This document shows positions 25,275 to 33,170 of a stretch of DNA of 64,000 nucleotides, one piece after another. Source of the stretch: Asanoa ishikariensis (GTDB lineage: Bacteria > Actinomycetota > Actinomycetes > Mycobacteriales > Micromonosporaceae); assembly GCF_900107455.1 (NCBI RefSeq), contig NZ_FNQB01000001.1:186001-250000 (forward strand). The letters are read 5' to 3'. The translations under genes and the position numbers were made by a program. The stretch's first letter is position 1; each line of letters starts with the position of its first letter. Under the pieces are notes generated by a model. The model was given only the letters and a program-made list of their open reading frames with translations, had not been told where the DNA came from and searched no databases.

Positions 25275-26939
25275 CTACCGCCGCGGGGTGATGGTCAGCA
25301 GGAGCTCCGGAGCGCGCCGTTCGAGCACGTCGCCGACGATCACGCTGCCCAGCCAGGCGGCGCCGACGCCGTAGACCAGGCCGATCGGCATGGCCAGCCA
25401 GAGCCAGGCGTCGCCGGCGAACAGCGCGCCGAGCAGCATCGGGATCGCCAGCACGAGGCTGGCCAGCATCGCGACCACGCTGAGCAGGCCGCGGGCCATG
25501 CCCGCGCCGGTGTTCAGCGCGAACGGGTTGGAGGTCTCCGGCAGGGCGTAGGCGCCGACCACCGAGAGCATCGAGTTGGCGGCCAGCCCGCAGCCGAAGG
25601 TGGCGACCAACGTGCCGACTGCCATCGGGATCCAGCCCGGCTCCCCGATGAGGAAGCCGACGATCACACCGATGACCAGGACCAGGGGGAGCACGTAGAC
25701 CGCGAACGCGCCGGCCCGGGCGGCGATCTCGACCCGGCCCGGCACCCCGGCCACGATGTCGGCGGCGTACGCGGTGCCGTCGAAGCCGAACTGGTTGGCC
25801 AGCGTCAACGCGCCGAGCGTCCCGATGAAGATCATCGACAGCGCGAAGGTGACCGGAGAGGCGGACACGTCGCTGGTCGGCTCCGTGCCCCAGATGACGT
25901 CGCCGAAGTTGACCATCGCGGACACGAACAACGCGGCGACCGCGAACGTGATCAAGTTGGCCCGGCGGCGGGCGTCCCGCCACCAGTAGCGCACCTCGCG
26001 GGCCAGCACGGCGCCGAACTGGTCCCGCCGCACCCAGCCCAGGGCCTTCGGGAAGAGCAGCGCGACCGGAGCGCCGGGTGTCGTCCGCTGGACGGTCTTG
26101 CGCACGCTGGCCGTGCCGACCATCGCGGACTCCAGCGTGCGCGACCACCACCACAGCAACGCGACGATCGCCGCCGCGGAGATGACGAGCTTCGCGGGTG
26201 CCGCCCAGTAGCGGCCGCTGACCACCTCGAGCCCGGCCGTGTAGGGCGCGCCGAACGGCGTCCAGCCGACGATCTCGGCCAGCGAAAGGAACCGTCGCCA
26301 GTCGGTGTCGGTGCTCGCCCGGTTCAGCGCGATCTGCAGCGGACCGATCAGGGCGGCCGCCACCGCCAGCAGCACCGCGGCCAGGTCGCGGGTGCGCCGC
26401 GACCGCAGCAGCGTGGCGAACGCGCTGGTCACCGCCCGGCTCACCGCGACGCAGAAGAGCAGGCCGAGCAGCACGCCGACGGCCTGGACCAGCGCGGCGC
26501 CGGGGCCGCCGAGAGCACCGGCGGAGAACACCAGCCCGGCGGTCGCGATCAGCGTGGCGGCCGCGGGAACACCGATCAGCGCGGCGGTCAGCAGCCCGAT
26601 GACCAGGGTGCTGCGGCGCAGCGGGAGGAGGGCGAAGCGGGACGGGTCGACGGTCTCGTCGACACCGAAGAACACCAGCGGGAGGAGCGTCCAGCTCAGC
26701 GCCAGCACTCCGCCGCCGAGGGCGGCCACCAGCAGCGCGGCGTCAGCGTTGTCGGCCAGGCCGGGCAGGGCACTGCCGAGGAATCCGGCGACCGCGTAGA
26801 ACAGCCCGCCCAGCACGCCGGCCACGAACAGCAGCACCCGCGCGGTCTGGCCGCGGAACCCGTTGCCGAGAATGCGGAGCTTGAGGCGGACGAAGTGGCG
26901 TGGTGAGACCGGGCGGGGCGCGGTCACCGCGGCGGTCAC
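25275..26939 (-). CDS. ABC transporter permease (large, ABC-2 like)
   Basis: 554 residues from the GTG at 26939, which overlaps the ATPase stop as GTGA; the much longer open frame to 27725 is a shadow of the ATPase gene. About twelve membrane helices in two groups separated by a cytoplasmic segment near residues 275-330. No known substrate motif. Paired with the upstream ATPase it forms an exporter-type ABC system whose substrate cannot be deduced; similar large permeases in actinobacteria belong to drug or lipid exporters. Confidence 0.85.
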   Translation of the reverse strand: MTAAVTAPRPVSPRHFVRLKLRILGNGFRGQTARVLLFVAGVLGGLFYAVAGFLGSALPGLADNADAALLVAALGGGVLALSWTLLPLVFFGVDETVDPSRFALLPLRRSTLVIGLLTAALIGVPAAATLIATAGLVFSAGALGGPGAALVQAVGVLLGLLFCVAVSRAVTSAFATLLRSRRTRDLAAVLLAVAAALIGPLQIALNRASTDTDWRRFLSLAEIVGWTPFGAPYTAGLEVVSGRYWAAPAKLVISAAAIVALLWWWSRTLESAMVGTASVRKTVQRTTPGAPVALLFPKALGWVRRDQFGAVLAREVRYWWRDARRRANLITFAVAALFVSAMVNFGDVIWGTEPTSDVSASPVTFALSMIFIGTLGALTLANQFGFDGTAYAADIVAGVPGRVEIAARAGAFAVYVLPLVLVIGVIVGFLIGEPGWIPMAVGTLVATFGCGLAANSMLSVVGAYALPETSNPFALNTGAGMARGLLSVVAMLASLVLAIPMLLGALFAGDAWLWLAMPIGLVYGVGAAWLGSVIVGDVLERRAPELLLTITPRR

Positions 26940-27703
26940 AGCCACGCCAGCTCCTCGCCGGTCGCCGTGCGCCCGCCGACGACCTCGACGAACACGTCTT
27001 CGAGCGAGCGTTCGCCGCGTACGTCGGCCAGAGTGCCGACCCGCTTGATGACGCCGCCGGCCAGGATCGCGACGTGGCTGCAGAGCCGCTCGACGACCTC
27101 CATCACGTGGCTGGAGAAGATCACCGTGCCACCGCCGACCACGTACCGCTGGAGGATGTCGCGGATCAACGCCGCCGCCACGGGGTCGACGGCCTCGAAC
27201 GGCTCGTCGAGCACGAGCAGCCGCGGCGCGTGCAGCAGCGCGCAGGCCAGCCCGATCTTCTTCTTCATGCCGGCCGAGTAGTCGACGACGAGGGTCTGGC
27301 CGGCGTCGGCGAGGGCGAGCACGTCGAGCAACTCCTGGGCGCGCTGGTCGACCACCGCCGGGTCCATGCCCCGCAACAGACCGTGGTACGCCAGCAGCTC
27401 GGCGCCGCTGAGCCGGTCGAAGAGGCGCACGCCGTCGGGCAGCACCCCGAAGAGCCGCTTCGCCTGGATCGGGTCGGCCCAGATGTCGTGACCGAGCACC
27501 CACGCCTGGCCGTGGTCGGGCCGCAGCAGGCCGACCGCCATGGACAGCGTGGTCGTCTTGCCCGCGCCGTTGGGGCCGAGCAGGCCGTAGAACGAGCCGG
27601 CCGGCACGTCGAGGTCGACGCCACCGACCGCGACCTTGCCGTCGAAGCTCTTCGCCAGTCCCCGTAGCACCAGGGCGAACCGATCGTCCTTCACCGTCGT
27701 CAC
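26936..27703 (-). CDS. ABC transporter ATP-binding protein
   Basis: 255 residues. Walker A GPNGAGKTT (about 39-47), Q-loop region, signature DYSAGMKKKIGLACALLHAPRL (core SAGMKKKIGLA), Walker B LLVLDEPFEAVDP and the H-loop in IFSSHVMEVVERL. The signature reads SAGMK rather than the canonical LSGGQ, as in many ABC-2/Nod-type ATPases. GTG start at 27703, 4-nt GTGA overlap with the permease. Energises export by the neighbouring permease. Confidence 0.95.
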   Translation of the reverse strand: MTTVKDDRFALVLRGLAKSFDGKVAVGGVDLDVPAGSFYGLLGPNGAGKTTTLSMAVGLLRPDHGQAWVLGHDIWADPIQAKRLFGVLPDGVRLFDRLSGAELLAYHGLLRGMDPAVVDQRAQELLDVLALADAGQTLVVDYSAGMKKKIGLACALLHAPRLLVLDEPFEAVDPVAAALIRDILQRYVVGGGTVIFSSHVMEVVERLCSHVAILAGGVIKRVGTLADVRGERSLEDVFVEVVGGRTATGEELAWL

Positions 27704-27709
27704 CCCCTG

Positions 27710-27715
27710 ACGGTA
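27710..27715 (-). promoter_or_regulatory. Candidate -10 box before the ABC ATPase
   Basis: TACCGT on the minus strand, 6 nt before the GTG at 27703; the only purine run in between is GGGG. It lies in the 22-nt gap after the second symporter gene. Confidence 0.4.
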
Positions 27716-27725
27716 TCGGTCGCAA

Positions 27726-29375
27726 TCACCTCCGTGGTGAACCGGCGAGCGCGCTTTCCGGCGCGTGCAGGCGGAGCATCACCTCGCTGACGTCCGCGGG
27801 CACGCGGCCCCGGCTGGCCAACGACACGATCACCATCACGGCGAAGGCCAGCGGAACCGTCCACGCGGCCGGCTGACCGACCAACGCGGCCGGCCAACCC
27901 GACAGCGGCGGTCCGAGCACGGTGAGCAGCACGGCGCCAGCGGCCGCGCCGCCACCGGCGAGCACCCCGGCGGCGGCGCCGCGCGCGGTCAGCCCGCGCC
28001 ACCAGATGCCCAGCACCAGCAGCGGACAGAAGCTCGACGCGGCGACGGCGAACGCGAGCCCGACCACCTGTGACACGTCCAGGGTCGAGATGGTCAGCGA
28101 CAGCACGATCGGCACCACCCCGGCGATGACCGTGGCCAACCGGAAGTCGCGCACCGAACCGTGCCCGGTCACGTCGGTGGAGATGACACCGGCGACGCTC
28201 GTCAGCAGACCCGACGAGCTCGACAGGAACGCGGCGAACGCGCCGGCCGCGACGAGGGCGGCGAGCAGTTGGCCGGTCAGGCCGCCGCCGAGAGCGGCTC
28301 CGGGCAGCAGGACCACGACCGCGTCGGTGCGGCCGGTCATCAGCAACTGCGGTGTGTAGACCCGGCCGAGCACGCCGTACAGCGTCGGCAGCAGATAGAA
28401 GAGTCCGACCAGACCCAGCACCACCAAGGTCGTACGCCGGGCGGCGTTGCCGTCAGGGTTGGTGTAGAAGCGGACCAGCACGTGCGGCAGGCCCATCGTG
28501 CCGAGGAACGTGGCCAGGATCAGCGAGTAGGTGGCGAACAGCCCTTGGTCGCTGTCGCCGGGCAGCAACCAGTCGGGACCGCGGGTGTCGTCGACGGTGG
28601 ACACCTGCGGCACCGGCTCGCCCGCGGCGAAGTCGAGCTTCTCGCCCGCCCGCACCGTCATGGTCGAGCCGTCGGCCATGGTCAGCGTGGCGTGGTCCTC
28701 GATCACGACGGTGGTGGAGGTGTGGAACACCGGCCCGTCGGGTGCGGCCACCGCCGGCCGGCCGTCGGCCTGCCACTGCAACAGCAGGAAGACGGCGGGC
28801 ACCAGCAGGGCGGTCAGCTTCAGCCAATATTGAAAAGCCTGCACGAAGGTGATCGCCCGCATCCCACCGAGCGCGACGTTGCAGGTGACCACCGCACCGA
28901 CCAACAGGGCGCCGAGGGCGTACGGCTGGCCGGTGACCGTGGTCATCGTCAGCCCGGCGCCCTGTAGCTGCGGCACCAGGTAGAGCCAGCCGATGAACAC
29001 CACGAACGCCGTGGCCAGCTTGCGCAGCCGGCGCGAGCCGAGCCGGAGCTGGCAGAAGTCGGGCAGGGTGAACGCACCCGAGCGGCGCAGCGGCGCGGCC
29101 ACGAACAGCAGCAGCGCGAGATAGCCGGCCGCGAAACCGACCGGATACCAGAGGACGTCGACGCCGTACTTGAGGATCAGGCCGGCGACGCCGAGGAACG
29201 ATGCGGCCGAGAGATATTCGCCGCCGATCGCGGCCGCGTTCCAGGTCGGGCTGACGCTGCGGGACGCGACGAGGAAGTCCGAGGTGGTGCGGGCCAGCTT
29301 GAGGCCGTAGAAACCGATCGCGACGGTCACCAGCGTGACCAGCAGGATCGCCGGAATGATGTACGGGTTGTCCAC
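27726..29375 (-). CDS. Second sodium/solute symporter, with a large soluble insert
   Basis: 549 residues, GTG start. Sodium:solute symporter family with helix-1/2 signature DFLVASRSVSPTWNAAAIGGEYLSAASFLG (core G-E-Y-L-S-A-A-S-F-L-G) and a GTMGLPHVLVRFYTNP region as in ActP. Between helices 6 and 7 (about 205-272) it carries a non-membrane insert rich in T, D and V (VVIEDHATLTMADGSTMTVR) that ActP lacks. Its start codon follows the stop of a small membrane-partner gene without a gap (TGAGTG). A monocarboxylate or related substrate is likely. Confidence 0.88.
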   Translation of the reverse strand: MDNPYIIPAILLVTLVTVAIGFYGLKLARTTSDFLVASRSVSPTWNAAAIGGEYLSAASFLGVAGLILKYGVDVLWYPVGFAAGYLALLLFVAAPLRRSGAFTLPDFCQLRLGSRRLRKLATAFVVFIGWLYLVPQLQGAGLTMTTVTGQPYALGALLVGAVVTCNVALGGMRAITFVQAFQYWLKLTALLVPAVFLLLQWQADGRPAVAAPDGPVFHTSTTVVIEDHATLTMADGSTMTVRAGEKLDFAAGEPVPQVSTVDDTRGPDWLLPGDSDQGLFATYSLILATFLGTMGLPHVLVRFYTNPDGNAARRTTLVVLGLVGLFYLLPTLYGVLGRVYTPQLLMTGRTDAVVVLLPGAALGGGLTGQLLAALVAAGAFAAFLSSSSGLLTSVAGVISTDVTGHGSVRDFRLATVIAGVVPIVLSLTISTLDVSQVVGLAFAVAASSFCPLLVLGIWWRGLTARGAAAGVLAGGGAAAGAVLLTVLGPPLSGWPAALVGQPAAWTVPLAFAVMVIVSLASRGRVPADVSEVMLRLHAPESALAGSPRR

Positions 29376-29750
29376 TCAGCGCTCCGGCCGCCGGACCACC
29401 GCGACGAAGTCCTGCTCGTTGCGTTCGGCGAGGCGCACGTAGGCCCAGCCCACGACGAACAGGAACGGGAACGCGGCCACGCCGAGCAGCAGCCAGGGCA
29501 GGTCGACGCCGGCCAGGCGCGCGTTGCTGACCTCGGGCGCCACGGCGAACAGCAGCGGCAACCCGCCTAGCCCGATCGCCACGACCAGGGCCAGCCGCAG
29601 CGCGAGCGCGAGCTGGGCCCGCACCAGCCCCTGGACCAGCGCCTCGCCGACCTGGGTCTGCTCGGCGAGCTCCGTGCGGGTGCGGTCGTGGTCGTGCGTG
29701 CGCGGGTGCACGTCGGCGAGCACCACTCGGGTACGCCGCCCTTCCGTCAT
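29376..29750 (-). CDS. Small membrane partner of the second symporter (DUF485-like)
   Basis: 124 residues from the ATG at 29750 (M-T-E-G-R-R); a start 21 nt upstream is possible. A charged cytoplasmic N-terminal half (about 1-45) precedes two hydrophobic helices (about 50-72 and 82-103, WLLLGVAAFPFLFVVGWAYV) and a short basic tail, the architecture of DUF485 proteins. It directly abuts the symporter gene, paralleling the actP module 5 kb away. Function presumed accessory. Confidence 0.8.
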   Translation of the reverse strand: MTEGRRTRVVLADVHPRTHDHDRTRTELAEQTQVGEALVQGLVRAQLALALRLALVVAIGLGGLPLLFAVAPEVSNARLAGVDLPWLLLGVAAFPFLFVVGWAYVRLAERNEQDFVAVVRRPER

Positions 29751-29774
29751 GCCGGCAGTGTCCCCGATCACACG

Positions 29775-31316
29775 CTATCGGCGGTAGACCCCGCAGTCGT
29801 CGGCCGGACGCTCGGCGAGCGACTGGCGGGCTTCGTGCCGGGCGAGGTTGAACGATCGCCAGTCGTCGGGGGACGAGTCGAGGCCGTTCGCGATGCGCCA
29901 GATCACGCACGCCCGTTCGTGGTCCGGCAGTCGGTTGAGCGCCGGCGCCGCGTCGGCGGACAGCGAGCTCAGGTAGATCAGATCGATCCGGCCCGTGGCG
30001 AGGAACCGGTCGACGTTGCGGTCGGCGATGAACCGGTCGGGGTTGACCACCGCGAGGGCGAGCAGTCCGCCGGTCGCGATGGCCAGCACCGCGCGGGGCA
30101 GCCAGCCGCCGCGCAACCGCACTCCGGCGACCAGGATCGCGACGAAGACGGCGCCGAGGCCGAGCTCGACGGCGGAGACGAAGACCCGCAGCCGGGTGTA
30201 GCCGTAAGCCTGCTCGTAGACGTTCATCCGGTAGGTCGCGCTGGCCACCACCACGAGGGTGAGCAGGGCCAGCGCGCCGAGCAGCACCCGGACGGCGATC
30301 CGGTCCGCGCGGTCGGCCCGGGGTGCCCAGCGGCCGGCGACCGCGACGACGACGAGCGTCAGGCCGGTGATCGCGAGCAGTTGCCAGAAGCCGCCGCGGG
30401 CGTAGTCGGCGAACGTCGGGCCGCCGGGGCCGAGCACGTGCCGGGTGCCGCCGAAAAGGACCGTGGCCTGCACCGCGACGAACGCGAGGAACAGCAGGTC
30501 GAGCAGGGCGACCGGGATCGCCCAGTCGGCGCGGCGGAAGGCGAAGCGGGCCGGGCGGTCGGTCTGGTCCAGTGTGGGCGGGCCGGCCAGGGTGAAGGCG
30601 GCGCCGGCCAGCACCGCGAAGAGGACCGGGAAGAGCAGCAGCGCGCGGGCGAGCGCACCCCCGTTGACGGTCGGGGTCGCCCGGTCGAGCAACTCGGCGA
30701 AGGCCTCGTCGGCGGAGGCGAAGAGCGCGCCGAACACGAGCAGGAGGACCAGCGAGACGGCGCCGACGACGGCGACCCGGGCGGGTACGCCGGAACGGCC
30801 GGCGAGCCGGTCCCGCATGCTGTCGCCGACCCAGGGCAGCGCGCGTACCGCCCCGGCCACCGGAACGACCAGGGCGGCGAGGATGGCCCGGACCGTGCGC
30901 GGGTCGATCAGGGCGAGCGTCCCGGTCACCGCGGCCGTGAGCACGCACAGGGCGAACAGCCAGTCGGCGGAGCGGAACGTGCCGACGCCGAGCAGGGCGA
31001 CGGTGGCGGCGGCCCAGGCGGCCTGCCGCCAAGAGACCTTACTTCGCGTGACTGCCAGGGCAACAATGCTTGCGATGCCCCCGAGCAGCCAGCCGATCCC
31101 GGGCCGGTCGAGCGGGAGGGCGGCGGCGGAGAGGGCGGCGGCCAGCATCAGGGCCACCAGCGCCGGTCCGCCGGGCCGGCGGGTCGGGCCGGGCCAGGAC
31201 CAGCCGGCCGGCGGGCTGGGCGGCTTCGGCGGCGCGGTGGGCGGGTTGGGCGGCTTCGGGGGCGCGTCGGGCGTCGGGCTGACGACCAGCGCGTTGGCCG
31301 GGGTCGATGTCGTCAT
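29775..31316 (-). CDS. DUF4173 (DUF4153-like) polytopic membrane protein
   Basis: 513 residues from the ATG at 31316, which overlaps the kinase stop as ATGA; the longer open frame to 32240 is a kinase-gene shadow. A Pro/Lys-rich leader (about 15-45) precedes roughly ten to twelve membrane helices and a C-terminal soluble tail with the NPDRFIADRNVDRF segment that marks the family, and a D-H-E-R-A-C-V-I tail domain. Function unknown. Its translational coupling to an OmpR/HK pair suggests it is a sensory partner or an effector of that system. Confidence 0.82.
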   Translation of the reverse strand: MTTSTPANALVVSPTPDAPPKPPNPPTAPPKPPSPPAGWSWPGPTRRPGGPALVALMLAAALSAAALPLDRPGIGWLLGGIASIVALAVTRSKVSWRQAAWAAATVALLGVGTFRSADWLFALCVLTAAVTGTLALIDPRTVRAILAALVVPVAGAVRALPWVGDSMRDRLAGRSGVPARVAVVGAVSLVLLLVFGALFASADEAFAELLDRATPTVNGGALARALLLFPVLFAVLAGAAFTLAGPPTLDQTDRPARFAFRRADWAIPVALLDLLFLAFVAVQATVLFGGTRHVLGPGGPTFADYARGGFWQLLAITGLTLVVVAVAGRWAPRADRADRIAVRVLLGALALLTLVVVASATYRMNVYEQAYGYTRLRVFVSAVELGLGAVFVAILVAGVRLRGGWLPRAVLAIATGGLLALAVVNPDRFIADRNVDRFLATGRIDLIYLSSLSADAAPALNRLPDHERACVIWRIANGLDSSPDDWRSFNLARHEARQSLAERPADDCGVYRR

Positions 31317-32377
31317 GCCGCCACCGTCGCGGGTGCCGCCGGTGTCGTCAAGCGGGGCAGCGACACCCGCACCAGGCAGCCAATTCCGGACGGTGGGTCG
31401 ACCACCCGGATGGTCCCGCCGTGTAGCTGCACCACCCACTGGGCGATCGCCAGGCCGAGCCCGGTGCCGCCGCCGGCCGCGCGGTCGCCCCGGGTGAACC
31501 GGTCGAAGACCGCTTCCCGCTGCGCCGGTGGGATGCCGGCGCCCTCGTCGCCGACCTCGAACACCACGTGGTCGCCGTCGAGTCGCCCGGCGAGCGAGAC
31601 CGTGCCGCCCGGTGGGCTGTGCCGGGCCGCGTTGTCGAGCAGATTGGCCAGCACCTGGTGCAGGCGGGCCGGGTCGGCGTGCACTGTCATTGGTACCTCC
31701 GGCGGGCGTACCGCCAACGTGATGTCGTGGCCGGCGCCGCTCGCCGTGACCGTGGCCTCTTCGGCCACCTCGTCGAGGAAGTCGGCGACGTCGAACCGGA
31801 CCGGGTGCATCGGTTGCACGCCGGCGTCGAGGCGGGACAGGTCGAGCAACTCGGCGACCAGCCGGCCGAGTCGCTCGGTCTGGTGCAGCGCGGTGCGCAG
31901 GGTGGCGGGGTGCGGGTCGGCCACGCCGTCGACGATGTTCTCGAGCACACCCCGAAGAGCGGTGATGGGTGTACGCAGCTCGTGCGAGACGTTCGCGATC
32001 AGCTCGCGCCGCTGTCGGTCGGCGGCGGCCAGTTCGGTGGCCATCTGGTTGAACGCCTGCGCCAGTTCGCCGACCTCGTCGCGCGAGGTGGCCCGGACCC
32101 GCTGGGTGTAGTCGCCACGGCGCATCGCGCGGACGGCGGCGGTCATCTCGCGCAGCGGCGAGGTCATGCCGTGTGCCAGCACCTGCGAGGTGAGCAGGCC
32201 GACGAGCAGGGCGGTGGCCGAGGTGACGTAGGGGATCCACTGGGTCGCGTACCAGAAGTAGGCGAGCCCGGCGAGGGCCGAGGCGAACAGCAGGAGGGCG
32301 AGCTTGAGCTTGATCGACCGGACGGGGTCGAGCGGGCGGGGCAGCAGGTCCAGGCCGCGGGTGAGCAGGTCCTTCAC
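31313..32377 (-). CDS. Sensor histidine kinase (HAMP type) of an OmpR-type system
   Basis: 354 residues from the GTG at 32377, overlapping the regulator stop (GTGA). Two membrane helices close together near 25-45 and 48-70 with almost no periplasmic loop, then HAMP (about 72-125), HisKA with the SHELRTP phosphoacceptor (about residue 135) and HATPase with N box (NLLDNAARHS), GDEGAGI and GTGLGLAI. The missing extracellular domain implies intramembrane or partner-dependent sensing; the DUF4173 protein encoded next, with an ATGA overlap, is a candidate sensor. Confidence 0.93.
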   Translation of the reverse strand: MKDLLTRGLDLLPRPLDPVRSIKLKLALLLFASALAGLAYFWYATQWIPYVTSATALLVGLLTSQVLAHGMTSPLREMTAAVRAMRRGDYTQRVRATSRDEVGELAQAFNQMATELAAADRQRRELIANVSHELRTPITALRGVLENIVDGVADPHPATLRTALHQTERLGRLVAELLDLSRLDAGVQPMHPVRFDVADFLDEVAEEATVTASGAGHDITLAVRPPEVPMTVHADPARLHQVLANLLDNAARHSPPGGTVSLAGRLDGDHVVFEVGDEGAGIPPAQREAVFDRFTRGDRAAGGGTGLGLAIAQWVVQLHGGTIRVVDPPSGIGCLVRVSLPRLTTPAAPATVAA

Positions 32378-33054
32378 GGCTGCTGCACCTCCAGCGCGTA
32401 GCCGACGCCGTGGACGGTGCGGATCAGGTCGGCGCCGAGCTTGCGGCGCAACGCCTTGATGTGGCTGTCGACGGTGCGAGTGCCGGCGCCGTCGCCCCAG
32501 CCCCAGACCTCCGCCAGGAGCCGTTCCCGGGGCAGCACCGTGCGCGGCCGGCCGGCGAGGTGCACCAGCAGGTCGAACTCGGTCGGTGTCAGGTGCGCCT
32601 CGACGCCCGCCCGACTGACCCGACGTTCGGCCTGGTTGATCTCCAGGTCGCCGATCCGGATCGGGGCCGGCCCGGCCGAGTGGGACCGCTGCACCCGGCG
32701 CAGCAGCGCGTGCACCCGGGCGGCTAGCTCGCGCATCGAGAACGGCTTGGTGAGGTAGTCGTCGGCGCCGACCGCGAGGCCGACGAGCATGTCGTTCTCG
32801 TCGTCGCGGGCGGTGAGCATGAGCACGGGCACCGGCCGGTCGGCCTGGATGCGCCGGCACACCTCCAGGCCGTCGAAGCCCGGCAGCATGATGTCGAGCA
32901 CGACCAGGTCGGGCGGTTCGCGCCGGGCGGTCTCGACCGCGGCCGGGCCGTCGCCGGCCAGGCTCACCGCGAAACCTTCCGCACGCAGCCGCACGGCGAT
33001 CGAGTCGGCGATCGTCCGCTCGTCCTCCACGACCAGGATTCGGCGCTCTCTCAT
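32374..33054 (-). CDS. OmpR-family response regulator
   Basis: 226 residues: receiver domain (1-120) with phosphoacceptor Asp54 in VVLDIMLPGFDG, the acidic pair E10-D11 and Lys in LTKPF; then a winged-helix DNA-binding domain (about 130-225, LTPTEFDLLVHLAGRPRTVL core). First gene of a three-gene unit with the kinase and the DUF4173 membrane protein, all joined by 4-nt overlaps. Autoregulation from the 68-bp space upstream (33055-33122) is plausible but no operator was recognised. Confidence 0.95.
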   Translation of the reverse strand: MRERRILVVEDERTIADSIAVRLRAEGFAVSLAGDGPAAVETARREPPDLVVLDIMLPGFDGLEVCRRIQADRPVPVLMLTARDDENDMLVGLAVGADDYLTKPFSMRELAARVHALLRRVQRSHSAGPAPIRIGDLEINQAERRVSRAGVEAHLTPTEFDLLVHLAGRPRTVLPRERLLAEVWGWGDGAGTRTVDSHIKALRRKLGADLIRTVHGVGYALEVQQP

Positions 33055-33122
33055 GCCGGCGACTGTAGTGAGCGCCCGTGGGGATACCGGTCCGGCGATG
33101 TGAACAAGCTGTGGAGATGCGA

Positions 33123-33154
33123 AAAGGCCCGCACCGTCGCCGGTGCGGGCCTTT
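33123..33154. terminator. Strong hairpin terminator between the seven-repeat protein and the response regulator
   Basis: Perfect 14-bp stem AAAGGCCCGCACCG / CGGTGCGGGCCTTT with a 4-nt loop; on the minus strand it follows the stop of the secreted seven-repeat protein by 16 nt and ends in TTTTC. Confidence 0.9.
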
Positions 33155-33170
33155 CGGTGTCGCCGATGGT

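Noticed and set aside
24819-26906. A 695-codon plus-strand frame opposite the flavin reductase and ABC permease genes
   Set aside because: Composition dominated by Glu, Gly, Arg and Gln with no recognisable fold, whereas the minus strand gives a membrane permease coupled to an ATPase.
28453-31032. An 859-codon minus-strand frame across the second symporter and DUF4173 genes
   Set aside because: It is a third reading frame of two well supported genes; it has no start signal and is Arg/Pro/Gly-rich.
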